Origin: Chloroflexota bacterium
Lineage (GTDB): Bacteria > Chloroflexota > UBA6077 > JADZDV01
DNA: 32,690 nt
Assembly (NCBI GenBank): GCA_020850915.1
Contig: JADZDV010000591.1
Span: 1-32,690 of the forward strand
Direction of reading: 5' to 3'
The notes below the pieces were generated by a model, which saw only the letters and a list, made by a program, of their open reading frames with translations, was not told where the DNA came from and searched no databases. Shown piece by piece: positions 14,140 through 21,770 of the stretch. The position numbers and the translations under genes were made by a program. Positions within the stretch are counted from its first letter, which is position 1; every line of letters begins with the position of its first letter.

Positions 14140-15555
14140 TCAGGCGTTCGGCTCACGGCGGGCAACGCCGGTCTGGTACGCCGCCTGGGCGACCGCGGCA
14201 GCCACCGCCGAACTGACGCTCCGATTGAAGACTGATGGGATGATGTAGTCCTCGGTCAGCTCGTCCTCGCCGATCACGTTGGCGATCGCCAGGGCGGCGG
14301 CGTGGTTCATCTCTTCGTTGACGCGGGAGGCGCGCGAGTCAAGTGCGCCGCGGAAGACGCCCGGGAAGGCCAGGACGTTGTTGATCTGGTTGGGATAGTC
14401 GGAGCGGCCGGTGGCCATGACTCGGACGAAATCGCTGACCTCTTCCGGCTGTACCTCCGGCCGAGGATTGGCCAGTGCGAAGACGATGGCGTCCGACGCC
14501 ATCGTTCGCACCGCGTCCGGCTTCAGAACGTCCGGGACAGAGAGGCCGATGAAGACGTCAGCGCCGCGAACGGCCTCGTTGACCGAGCCGACGACACGGT
14601 CGAGGTTCGAGTTTGCCGCGATCCAGGCCTTCTCTTCGTTCAGGTCGGTCCGACCGGCGTGAATCGTCCCGCGGCTGTCGCACATGATGAGGTCTCTCGC
14701 GCCCGCGGCCATCAGCGTCTTCGCCGTTGCGATGCCGGCCGCGCCTGCGCCCATCATGACGATTCGCACCTCGTCCAGCTCCTTCCCAACCACCTTCAGG
14801 GCGTTGACGAGCGCGGCGTAGGTCACGATGGCCGAGCCGTGCTGGTCGTCGTGGAAGATCGGAATATCCAACAGTTCCTGGAGGCGCGCCTCGATCTCGA
14901 AGCAGCGCGGCGCCGCGATGTCCTCCAGGTTGATCCCGCCAAAATCCGGTGCGACGCGCACGACCGTTTCGACGATCTCATCTGTGTCCTGGGTATCCAG
15001 GCAGAGCGGGAACGCGTCGACGCCGGCAAACTCCTTGAACAGCAGCGCCTTACCCTCCATGACCGGCATGGCCGCTCTGGGACCGATGTTGCCGAGACCT
15101 AGCACCGCGGAGCCGTCTGTGACGATAGCCACGGTGTTCCGCTTGATCGTCAGGTTCCAGACCTTGTCCGGATCGCCGGCGATCGCCAGACAGACCCGGG
15201 CAACGCCCGGGGTGTACGCCATGGAGAGATCGTCGCGGGTCTTGACCGGGATCTTGCCGGTCACCTCGATCTTGCCGCCGAGGTGGAGTAGGAAGGCGCG
15301 GTCGGACACGTGCACGACCTGCACGCCGCCCACCTGGTTGACTCGCTCGACGATCGCCTGGCCGTGCTGCTCGTCCCGCGCGGCAGCCGTGATGTCCCGT
15401 ACGAGCCGCTCGGCGTCGGCCGAGACGATGTCGATCGCGCCGATATCTCCCCCGGCTTCGCCGATCGCTGTCGTCAGTTGGCCGAGTCGCCCGGGACTGT
15501 TCTCGATCTGGCACCGCGGGGTGAGACTGTAGCTAGCACTCGGGAGGATGCTCAT
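14140..15555 (-). CDS. NAD(P)-dependent malic enzyme with N-terminal ACT domain
   Basis: This 471-aa cytoplasmic enzyme decarboxylates malate to pyruvate. Residues of about 8-85 form an ACT domain ('ENSPGRLGQLTTAIGEAGGD'), suggesting allosteric control by a small ligand. The malic-enzyme body follows: 'SMAYTPGVARVC' (catalytic Tyr region), 'VMEGKALLFKEFAGVDAFPL' (catalytic Lys), metal ligands in 'GGINLEDIAAPRCFEIE' and 'PIFHDDQHGSAIV', and Rossmann GAGAAGIA. This is the short bacterial form, without a phosphotransacetylase domain. The start at 15555 has GGGGAG 7 nt upstream; longer starts lack a ribosome site. Its first 23 nt overlap the 3' end of the kinase gene, so the two are probably translated as a coupled pair. 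Confidence 0.93.
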   Translation of the reverse strand: MSILPSASYSLTPRCQIENSPGRLGQLTTAIGEAGGDIGAIDIVSADAERLVRDITAAARDEQHGQAIVERVNQVGGVQVVHVSDRAFLLHLGGKIEVTGKIPVKTRDDLSMAYTPGVARVCLAIAGDPDKVWNLTIKRNTVAIVTDGSAVLGLGNIGPRAAMPVMEGKALLFKEFAGVDAFPLCLDTQDTDEIVETVVRVAPDFGGINLEDIAAPRCFEIEARLQELLDIPIFHDDQHGSAIVTYAALVNALKVVGKELDEVRIVMMGAGAAGIATAKTLMAAGARDLIMCDSRGTIHAGRTDLNEEKAWIAANSNLDRVVGSVNEAVRGADVFIGLSVPDVLKPDAVRTMASDAIVFALANPRPEVQPEEVSDFVRVMATGRSDYPNQINNVLAFPGVFRGALDSRASRVNEEMNHAAALAIANVIGEDELTEDYIIPSVFNRSVSSAVAAAVAQAAYQTGVARREPNA

Positions 15556-16894
15556 CTGGAAACTCCCCATTCGTAGCGTTTGCCCCGCGGGAATCCTGCG
15601 CCGTGGTTCCGCCCGCGCGGCGTAAGTGTCTCGCAACCTGACGCGCAAGGTCATCTGTGTCGAACGGCTTGATCACGACACCGTGGCAGCCCGCCGCGAG
15701 AGCGTCAGCGATATCCTGCTCGCGCACGAGCGCTGAGAGGGCCAGAATGGGAATGGACGAGGTCTTGGGGTCGCGCTTGAGACGACGCGCCACTTCGAAA
15801 CCGTCCAGGTGTGGCAGCATCAGGTCCAGCAAGATCAAGTCTGGCTGCTCCGCCGCCGCCCTGATCGCCTGGAGACCGTCGGCCGCGGTGATGACCCGCA
15901 CCGGACGGACCGTCTCGAGCAGCAGCTTGATCATGTCCCGATTGTCCAGCTCGTCTTCCACCACCAGCACGGTACCTTCGATCCGTGTCGACCTCACCAG
16001 GGTCTCGGAGGCGGGTGAGGGACTCGCCTCGACCGGAACGGTGAAGCTGAAGACGCTGCCCCGCCCCAGGCCAGGACTTTCCGCCCGCACCTCACCGTGG
16101 TGCAGCTCGACCAGGCGCCGAACGATCGCCAGGCCGATGCCGGCCCCGCCGAAACGGCGCCGAACGCTGGAGTCCGCCTGGTAGAACCGGTCCCAGACAC
16201 GCGGCAGATGCTGGGGCTCGATGCCGACGCCGGTGTCCAACACGCTCACCACCACCGCGCCGTCCTCCTGTCGGGCGCTCACGTCGACTGTGCCAGCTCC
16301 TGGCGAGAACTTGATGGCATTGCTGAGCAGGTTGACCAGCACCTGGACCAGGAGCGGCTGATCCGCGAGCACGAGGGGCAGATCGGCGGGAGAGGTCGTC
16401 CGCAGGGTGATGTGCGCCGCCGCCGCCTGTTCGCGGACCTGAACGAGCGCCGCCTGGATGACGTCCGAGATGGCGAGCGGTGCCGGCTCCAGCTCGACCG
16501 CCCCACTCTCGAGTCTCGAGACGTCCAGGAGGTCGTTCACGAGAGCCAGCAGGCGGTTGGCTGCCTGGCGCACCGCCTGCTGGTGGCGATACTGCCGGGA
16601 AGATCGGTCAGCCTGGGTGTCGCGGAGGAGCAGGTCGGTATAGCCGAGGATCGCGGTGAGCGGCGTCCTCAGCTCGTGAGAGATCATCGCCAGGAAATCG
16701 GTCTTGATCCGATCGGCGTCGCGGCGCTCCTCGCGCAAGCGCGCGATCTCGGCTCTGGCGTTCTCGAGCGCTGCCTCGAGCGCCAGTCGGTCGGACGAAT
16801 CAGGCTCAATCGGCGTCGTCGTTACCCTTCCCGCGGTGCAGCACGGCGTCCGGACTCCGGTCGCCCTCCTGGGGCCATGGCTGAGTATAAGCAC
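15533..16894 (-). CDS. Soluble hybrid histidine kinase (HisKA-HATPase-REC)
   Basis: This protein is about 453 aa, with no membrane segment and no recognised sensor domain. A short coiled coil ('LALEAALENARAEIARLREE') leads into the H-box 'MISHELRTPLTAILGYTDLL', with phospho-accepting H73. It then has N-box 'LVNLLSNAIKFSPG', G1 'DTGVGI', G2 'GGAGIGLAIVRRLVELHHGE', and a C-terminal receiver with 'LILLDLMLPHLDG' (phospho-Asp) and 'VVIKPF' (Lys). No output domain follows, so phosphate probably passes to another protein. The start is uncertain: GTG 16894 has GGGA upstream, GTG 16990 would add 32 unconvincing residues, and a TATACT box lies just inside 16894. The 23-nt overlap with the malic-enzyme gene suggests joint control. 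Confidence 0.88.
   Translation of the reverse strand: MLILSHGPRRATGVRTPCCTAGRVTTTPIEPDSSDRLALEAALENARAEIARLREERRDADRIKTDFLAMISHELRTPLTAILGYTDLLLRDTQADRSSRQYRHQQAVRQAANRLLALVNDLLDVSRLESGAVELEPAPLAISDVIQAALVQVREQAAAAHITLRTTSPADLPLVLADQPLLVQVLVNLLSNAIKFSPGAGTVDVSARQEDGAVVVSVLDTGVGIEPQHLPRVWDRFYQADSSVRRRFGGAGIGLAIVRRLVELHHGEVRAESPGLGRGSVFSFTVPVEASPSPASETLVRSTRIEGTVLVVEDELDNRDMIKLLLETVRPVRVITAADGLQAIRAAAEQPDLILLDLMLPHLDGFEVARRLKRDPKTSSIPILALSALVREQDIADALAAGCHGVVIKPFDTDDLARQVARHLRRAGGTTAQDSRGANATNGEFPDEHPPEC
16884..16889 (-). promoter_or_regulatory. Internal TATACT -10 box near the kinase start
   Basis: TATACT on the minus strand is followed by 5 nt and an ATG (16878) in another frame. That ATG opens an 18-codon reading frame (MAPGGRPES...) ending in TAA just before the conserved kinase sequence. 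It may be a leaderless upstream peptide or a sign that the kinase start is misread. Confidence 0.35.
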
Positions 16895-16964
16895 CGCGCA
16901 TTCCCGACGCGAGCGCCACGGCGGCCGTGGAGCACTCCGCTCCCGGACTGCGCCAGTCGCCTCG

Positions 16965-17207
16965 TCAGGCTGTTCGAGCGAGCGGTACACCGTCTGGCGC
17001 GGAGGACCGGTAGCGCTCCGGCAGACCGTCTCGCCGCTTGGGCTCGCGGCCAGAATGGCCGAGACCGAGGAGCTCGCTCGGAGAGAGCAGCACGACCCGA
17101 TCCGCGATTGGAGGGAACTGCGCCGCGAAGCACATGGCCGCGTTCCGCCGGTCGAGCCACGGGCGGACCCGCGCGTTCGACTGTTGGACGATGTCGTCGA
17201 GCTCCAC
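16965..17207 (-). CDS. Possible small protein upstream of the kinase
   Basis: This is an 80-codon frame starting at GTG 17207, with GAGG about 8 nt upstream. It reads 'VELDDIVQQSNARVRPWLDR', then 'NAAMCFAAQFPPIADRVVLL' and 'SPSELLGLGHSGREPKRRDG'. The first 45 residues have a normal amino-acid mix and look protein-like; the last 30 are Arg/Pro/Ser-rich and less convincing. The stop is 70 nt before the preferred kinase start, or overlaps the GTG at 16990. I do not recognise a family. It could be a decayed gene end rather than a working protein. Confidence 0.35.
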   Translation of the reverse strand: MELDDIVQQSNARVRPWLDRRNAAMCFAAQFPPIADRVVLLSPSELLGLGHSGREPKRRDGLPERYRSSAPDGVPLARTA

Positions 17208-17296
17208 TGGCGTCGCCTCAGAGGCAGGTGAGCCCGGGCGTGCCACGACCGAGACGGGCCAGCATTCGGGTTCGGCCGGGTTGTTGCACCTGGCGC

Positions 17297-17302
17297 TATG
17301 CT
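17297..17302 (+). promoter_or_regulatory. Possible -10 box of the alcohol dehydrogenase gene
   Basis: TATGCT lies 62 nt before the ATG at 17365. The -35 region is poor. The rest of 17208-17364 holds no recognisable gene. Confidence 0.3.
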
Positions 17303-17364
17303 TCAGGTCGGGCCGCCGCGGTGGCGGGCGAGCGGCCAGTCGTAGCAGAAACGAGGTGCAGGGC

Positions 17365-18477
17365 ATGTCAGGCGAGCGCGGCAGGGTGGCGGCGTTCTAC
17401 GGACCCGGCAAGTCATTCGAGCTCAAGGAGTACGCGGTTCCCGATCCGGAGCCAGGCGCCCTCGTGCTGAAGATCCGTATCGCCAATGTGTGCGGGTCCG
17501 ACCTGCACCAGTGGCGGGGCGAGTTCGACGTCGCGAAATTCGGCCGCCCGTACCCCCAGATCCTCGGTCACGAGATGGTCACGACCGTGCAGGCGCTCGG
17601 AGCGGGCGTGACGCACGACACCCAGGGCCAGCCCGTCAGCGTTGGCGACCGGGTGGTGTTCCGGTCCTTCATTCCCTGTGGCAGGTGCCGCGCCTGCGTC
17701 AAGCGGATCTTCCGCGCCTGTCCGAATGCTCGGACGTACCTGAACAATAGCTGTGACGTCGCACCGCATTTCTTCGGCGCGTTCGCCGACTACCACTACC
17801 TGAAGCCTGGCGCCGCGTTTTTCAAGGTGCCCGACGAGATCAGCGACCAGATGGCGGCCGGGATCAACTGCGCCTTCTCTCAAGTTGTCGGCGGCTTGCA
17901 GCTCGCCCAGCTCAAGCTGGGCGAGAACGTCGTCATTCAGGGCGCCGGCGGGCTGGGCGTCTACGCGACGGCCGTTGCGAAGGAGCTGGGCGCCGGCCGA
18001 GTCATCGTCATCGACGGCATTCCGGAGCGACTGGAGCTGGCGCGGCAGTTCGGCGCCGACGAGCTGATCGACCTACAGGAGCTTCGGACGCCGGACGAGC
18101 GTGTGCAGCGAGTGCTCGAGTTGACGGACGGCTGGGGCGCGGACGTGGTAGCCGAGCTGGTCGGCCATCCGCGCGTCGTGCCGGAGGGGCTACGGATGGT
18201 CGGTCGCACCGGGCGCTATCTGGAGATTGGCAACATCAGCCCAGGCCTGACCTACGAGATCGACCCCTCTCAGCTCATCTTTCGCAACATCACCATGTAC
18301 GGCATGGTCTACTACGAGGCGGAGCACTTGCAGCAAGCGCTCGAGCTGATGAGCCGCACCCGGACGAAATATCCCTGGGACCGCGTGCTGAGCCACAGCT
18401 ACGCGCTCGAAGACATCGAGACCGCCTTCCAGATGGCGGACCAGGGGCGGGTGACGCGCGCCGCGATTGTCCTCTAG
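17365..18477 (+). CDS. Zinc-dependent medium-chain alcohol dehydrogenase
   Basis: This 370-aa cytoplasmic MDR-family oxidoreductase acts on an alcohol or polyol with NAD(P). Catalytic zinc ligands are C43 in 'NVCGSDLHQWRG' and H69-E70 in 'ILGHEMV'. Structural zinc cysteines are C105, C108, C111 and C119 in 'CGRCRACVKRIFRACPN'. The cofactor site is 'GAGGLGVYATAVAKELGA' followed by 'VIVIDGIPERLELARQFGAD'. ATG 17365 is chosen because the family N-terminus starts there and GAGG lies upstream; the frame is open to 17038. The family covers threonine, sorbitol and many other dehydrogenases, and the substrate cannot be set from sequence. It precedes the isochorismatase-type gene, but a dispersed repeat and a promoter separate them. 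Confidence 0.9.
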   Translation: MSGERGRVAAFYGPGKSFELKEYAVPDPEPGALVLKIRIANVCGSDLHQWRGEFDVAKFGRPYPQILGHEMVTTVQALGAGVTHDTQGQPVSVGDRVVFRSFIPCGRCRACVKRIFRACPNARTYLNNSCDVAPHFFGAFADYHYLKPGAAFFKVPDEISDQMAAGINCAFSQVVGGLQLAQLKLGENVVIQGAGGLGVYATAVAKELGAGRVIVIDGIPERLELARQFGADELIDLQELRTPDERVQRVLELTDGWGADVVAELVGHPRVVPEGLRMVGRTGRYLEIGNISPGLTYEIDPSQLIFRNITMYGMVYYEAEHLQQALELMSRTRTKYPWDRVLSHSYALEDIETAFQMADQGRVTRAAIVL

Positions 18478-18535
18478 CGGCCAGCGCTCCCGCGGACCAG
18501 GCGGCCAGGCGGGGTGCGCCCAACGTGTATTGGAA

Positions 18536-18585
18536 CGGCCCTACCGGTCTGTCGACCGCGCCGCGGCATTTTCGGGCGCACCGGG
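18536..18585. repeat. Dispersed ~50-bp repeat, copy B
   Basis: ACGGCCCTACCGGTCTGTCG opens a segment matching 12405-12456 (copy A). As with copy A, it lies after one gene and just before the promoter of the next, here 14 nt upstream of a -35 box. Confidence 0.85.
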
Positions 18586-18599
18586 CCAGGCGTCTCGCC

Positions 18600-18628
18600 T
18601 TGACAGGTCGGGGCGGGAGTCGCACACT
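18600..18628 (+). promoter_or_regulatory. Promoter of the isochorismatase-type gene
   Basis: A perfect TTGACA (18600-18605), a 17-bp spacer and CACACT (18623-18628) predict a start near 18635, giving a 26-nt leader with GGAGG 7 nt before GTG 18661. Confidence 0.6.
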
Positions 18629-18660
18629 TGAGACACCACACGAGCGTTGGAGGCGACAGG

Positions 18661-19401
18661 GTGCAGCCACCAGTAGCGATCCAGGATCGCGGTGAATACA
18701 AGCGCGGCATGAAGGAGCTGTTGACGATCGACCCGAAGAAGACGGTCGTCCTGACGGTGGACATGCAGCGCGACTATCTGGACATGGAGATCGGCACCTC
18801 ACCGGTCGCGCCCGATGAGTCGGAGCGGGTCATCAGCCACGCCAGGGAGCTGCTTGCCTTCGCTCGCGCCGAGGGCATCCCGGTCATCCACACGTACGTG
18901 AAGCGCCGGCCCATCGAAGTGGACCGTGGCTTCCTGACGAGCGTCTTTGGCGAAGTCAGCCGGGCCAACCGGCTGTCGCAGAATGCGCAGGCGCCGGCGC
19001 GCAAGGGCGCCGACCGAGTAGCTGGCACGCAACAGGCCGAGGTCCCCGAGGTGCTGGTCGAGCCTGGCGACGTGCACGTCACGACCAAGCGGGTCATGGA
19101 CTCCTATCTCGGAACCGACCTGGAGCGGTTGCTGAGCAAGGTGTTCAAGGCCGAGACGGTGATCCTGACCGGCATCAACACCGACACGTGCGTCTATGCA
19201 ACGACGTTTGGCACGGTGAACCGAGGCTTCAAAGCGGTGGTCATCTCCGACTGTGTGGCCAGCATGCGGGGCAAGGACCACCATTGGATGGCGCTGGAGC
19301 TGATGTCCCGCTCGATCGCCTGGGTGCTGACGGTGGACGAGTTCAAAGCGAAGGTGGAGGCGACAAAGAGCGCCGTGCCGGTGACGGTCGGCGCCCGCTA
19401 G
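18661..19401 (+). CDS. Isochorismatase-family cysteine hydrolase
   Basis: This 246-aa cytoplasmic hydrolase has the family triad: D34 in 'VVLTVDMQRDYLDME', K143 in 'HVTTKRVMDSYLGTDLERLL', and C177 in 'TGINTDTCVYATTFGTVNRG'. Members cleave amides, ureido or related bonds (nicotinamidase, biuret hydrolase, N-carbamoyl amidases), and some act on isochorismate. A roughly 45-residue insert between D34 and K143 (around 95-135) is longer than in nicotinamidase and may shape the substrate pocket. GTG 18661 is supported by GGAGG at 7 nt; ATG 18709 is an alternative that keeps all motifs. The true substrate is open. Confidence 0.88.
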   Translation: MQPPVAIQDRGEYKRGMKELLTIDPKKTVVLTVDMQRDYLDMEIGTSPVAPDESERVISHARELLAFARAEGIPVIHTYVKRRPIEVDRGFLTSVFGEVSRANRLSQNAQAPARKGADRVAGTQQAEVPEVLVEPGDVHVTTKRVMDSYLGTDLERLLSKVFKAETVILTGINTDTCVYATTFGTVNRGFKAVVISDCVASMRGKDHHWMALELMSRSIAWVLTVDEFKAKVEATKSAVPVTVGAR

Positions 19402-19421
19402 ACCGGCTTCGGTCTCGAGAC

Positions 19422-19452
19422 CGCCGCGACGAGCTGAAGGCTCGTCGCGGCG
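19422..19452. terminator. 13-bp hairpin between convergent genes
   Basis: CGCCGCGACGAGC pairs perfectly with GCTCGTCGCGGCG around a TGAAG loop. It is symmetric, so it can serve both the hydrolase gene and ino1, whose stop is 7 nt away. Confidence 0.75.
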
Positions 19453-19458
19453 CGTCGC

Positions 19459-20622
19459 TCAGCTTTGTCCCCGCGTGGCCCCGACGCCCTCGGCGTGGCC
19501 GGCCACCCCGTTCGCCGGGTGGTTCGCGGCCCCGTTCCCGCCGTCAACACTCGGGACACCAGCGATGAACGCCTCTGTCAGATTGCGAGCCACCTCGTCC
19601 TTGTACTGGACCGGCGGGGATTTCATCAGGTAGGCGGATGGCCCCTCGAGCGCGCCGGACAGGCCGCGGTCGCGGGCGAGCTTGACGCAGCGCACCGCGT
19701 CGATCACGACGCCCGCGGAGTTCGGCGAATCCCACACCTCGAGCTTCATCTCCAGGTTGAGCGGCACATCACCGAACGAGCGGCCCTCCAGTCGAATGTA
19801 GGCCCACTTGCGGTCCGTCAGCCACGGCACATAGTCCGAGGGACCGATGTAGACGTTCTCCGCGCCGAGGTCGTAGTCGAGCTGGCTGGTGACCGAGTTG
19901 GTCTTGGAGATCTTCTTCGACTCCAGCCGACTGCGCTCCAGCATGTTCATGAAGTCGGTGTTGCCGCCGACGTTGAGCTGGCTGGTTCGCTCCAGGCGCA
20001 CGCCGCGCTCGCGGACGAGGCGGGCCAGGACTCGGTGGACGATGGTCGCCCCGACCTGGCTCTTGATGTCGTCGCCGACGATCGGTAGGCCGGCCTGCTC
20101 GAAGCGACCGCGCCAGTAGGCCTCGCGCGCGATGAACACCGGAATGCCGTTGACGAAGCCGCAGCCGGCCTGGAGCACCTGCTCCACGTACCACTTCGTC
20201 GCCGTCTCGCTCCCCACCGGCAGGTAGTTGACGACCACATCCGTACCCGTGTCCTGAAGGATGCGCACGATGTCGGATGTCGAGCCATCGGCCTTGGTGA
20301 TGACTTTGGAGAGGTACTGGCCAAGCCCGTCATGAGTCATGCCGCGCTGGACCTGGACGCCAAGCCGCGGGACGTCCGAGAACCGGATGGTGTTGTTCTG
20401 ACCGGAGAAGACCGCCTCGCTCAGATCCTTGCCGACCTTGTCACGGTCGACGTCGAACGCGGCGGAGAACTCGACGTCGCCGACGTGGTAGCCGCCAAGA
20501 TCAACGTGCATGAGACCGGGGACGAAGTCGTCCGGAGCGGCGTCGCGGTAGTACTGGACGCCCTGGACGAGGGCGGAGGCACAGTTGCCAACGCCGACGA
20601 TGGCGACGCGAACTTTGGACAT
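19459..20622 (-). CDS. ino1: Inositol-3-phosphate synthase
   Basis: This 387-aa NAD-dependent cytoplasmic synthase converts glucose-6-phosphate to 1L-myo-inositol-1-phosphate, the first step toward inositol lipids, mycothiol-like thiols or compatible solutes. It is the actinobacterial/archaeal type. The N-terminus has '[20 protein letters not shown]'. Further blocks are '[20 protein letters not shown]', '[13 protein letters not shown]', '[20 protein letters not shown]' and '[13 protein letters not shown]', with catalytic lysines in '[14 protein letters not shown]' and the C-terminal '[20 protein letters not shown]'. GGGAG lies upstream of the ATG. The last 30 residues are variable. The promoter is covered by two palindromes shared with the divergent LacI-type gene. 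Confidence 0.94.
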   Translation of the reverse strand: MSKVRVAIVGVGNCASALVQGVQYYRDAAPDDFVPGLMHVDLGGYHVGDVEFSAAFDVDRDKVGKDLSEAVFSGQNNTIRFSDVPRLGVQVQRGMTHDGLGQYLSKVITKADGSTSDIVRILQDTGTDVVVNYLPVGSETATKWYVEQVLQAGCGFVNGIPVFIAREAYWRGRFEQAGLPIVGDDIKSQVGATIVHRVLARLVRERGVRLERTSQLNVGGNTDFMNMLERSRLESKKISKTNSVTSQLDYDLGAENVYIGPSDYVPWLTDRKWAYIRLEGRSFGDVPLNLEMKLEVWDSPNSAGVVIDAVRCVKLARDRGLSGALEGPSAYLMKSPPVQYKDEVARNLTEAFIAGVPSVDGGNGAANHPANGVAGHAEGVGATRGQS

Positions 20623-20657
20623 GGGTGATATGCTCCCGATTGAAGTGCGCTACAGCC

Positions 20658-20663
20658 ATCCTA
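20658..20663 (-). promoter_or_regulatory. -10 box of ino1
   Basis: TAGGAT on the minus strand sits 17 bp from TTCCGG (20681-20686), a weak -35 that lies at the junction of the two operator palindromes. Predicted start is near 20651. Confidence 0.5.
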
Positions 20664-20668
20664 GCACA

Positions 20669-20696
20669 GGAAAGCGCTTTCCGGAAAGCGCTTTCC
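20669..20696. promoter_or_regulatory. Two abutting perfect palindromic operators (LacI-type)
   Basis: GGAAAGCGCTTTCC occurs twice without any gap, at 20669-20682 and 20683-20696. The core AAAGCGCTTT with a central CG is the classic LacI/GalR-family operator form. The pair overlaps the spacer and -35 of ino1 on one side and the -35/spacer of the regulator gene on the other, so binding should block both promoters. Centres are 14 bp apart, less than two helical turns, so the two dimers would bind on different faces or compete. Confidence 0.85.
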
Positions 20697-20702
20697 GCAT
20701 CG

Positions 20703-20708
20703 TATTCT
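20703..20708 (+). promoter_or_regulatory. -10 box of the LacI-type regulator gene
   Basis: TATTCT starts 6 bp after the second operator. The paired -35 region falls inside the operators, predicting autorepression. The predicted leader is about 58 nt. Confidence 0.45.
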
Positions 20709-20771
20709 GGCCGGTTCCACCAGGCATGGTGCCCCTCACACTGGGCTGCGCTGCATGAGGGTGCGATCGCG

Positions 20772-21770
20772 GTGACAACGATTCGCGACGTGGCAGTCCG
20801 GGCGGGCGTGTCCATTGCCACCGTGTCGCGCGTGCTGAACCGCTCCGATCACCCGGTGCGGTTGGACGTTCGTGAGCGTGTCCTGCGGGCCGCGGCAGAG
20901 CTGGACTTCCACCCGAGCTCGCTGGCGCGGGCGCTCGCCGGGCGCGATACCCGTACTCTGGCGCTGGTCGTGCCGGACATCGCCAACCCGTATTACCCGC
21001 GGCTGTCCCGCGGCGCGGAGGACGTGGCGTCGGGCCACGGCTACGCGCTGTTGATCTGCAATACGGACTACTCTGCCGCCAAGCTGGACGAATACCTGCG
21101 CATCCTGCGGGACAAACGAGTTGACGGGGTGCTGCTGGCGGGCGGTGGCAACGAGCAGAACGGCGCCATCGGCGCGCTGGCCGGAGCGTCGCTGCCGATC
21201 GTCGCGGTGGGTCGCCATGCCCTTGATGCCCCGGCCGTGCGGATCGACAACGTGCTCGCCGCCGAGATGGCGACGAGCCACCTCCTCGCGCTCGGTCGCC
21301 GGCGGATCGCCGTTCTGGGCGGACCGCGGGACCATACGACCGTCGCGGACCGCCTGGCTGGTTATCGCCGGGCACTCGGACGGGTGGGGCTTGCGCCGGC
21401 TCGAGAGCTGGAAGGGGACTTCACCCCGCGCTCGGGACAGCAGGCAGTTGCGCAGCTTCTCACGGGGAGCTGCCTGCCAGACGGCCTCTTCTGCGCCAAT
21501 GACAGCATGGCGATCGGCGCGCTCGTGCAGTTTCGCCGCGCGGGCGTGCGGATTCCCGAAGACGTCGCAATTGTCGGATTCGACGATGTGCCACTCGCGG
21601 AATACGTTGAACCCGGTCTGACGAGTGTCGCCGTGCCGGCCTACGAGCTGGGCGCAACGGCCGCGACGATGCTGGTCTCAAGACTTTCTGGCAGGGCGGT
21701 GGACACCGTCGTCTGGCTGCGGACGACGGTGGTCGTGCGCGGCTCGACGGTTACTCGAGATACTCCTTGA
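20772..21770 (+). CDS. LacI/GalR-family transcriptional regulator
   Basis: This 332-aa protein has an N-terminal helix-turn-helix and hinge: 'TTIRDVAVRAGVSIATVSRV', then LNRSDHPV, with the hinge helix 'SSLARALAGR'. A periplasmic-binding-protein-like sugar-sensing core follows ('TLALVVPDIANPYYPRLSRG', 'FDDVPLAEYVEPGLTSV'). GTG 20772 is the start: it opens the HTH directly and has GAGGG 10 nt upstream. The frame is open further upstream but would run over the operator. It is divergent from ino1, with two perfect palindromes in between, so it is predicted to control ino1 and itself in response to a sugar or inositol-related ligand. Its 3' end overlaps the convergent sigma-factor gene by 20 bp. 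Confidence 0.92.
   Translation: MTTIRDVAVRAGVSIATVSRVLNRSDHPVRLDVRERVLRAAAELDFHPSSLARALAGRDTRTLALVVPDIANPYYPRLSRGAEDVASGHGYALLICNTDYSAAKLDEYLRILRDKRVDGVLLAGGGNEQNGAIGALAGASLPIVAVGRHALDAPAVRIDNVLAAEMATSHLLALGRRRIAVLGGPRDHTTVADRLAGYRRALGRVGLAPARELEGDFTPRSGQQAVAQLLTGSCLPDGLFCANDSMAIGALVQFRRAGVRIPEDVAIVGFDDVPLAEYVEPGLTSVAVPAYELGATAATMLVSRLSGRAVDTVVWLRTTVVVRGSTVTRDTP

Noticed and set aside
16097..17470. 457-codon plus-strand frame
   Set aside because: It is antisense to the histidine kinase, whose H, N, G1 and G2 boxes are plain on the minus strand.
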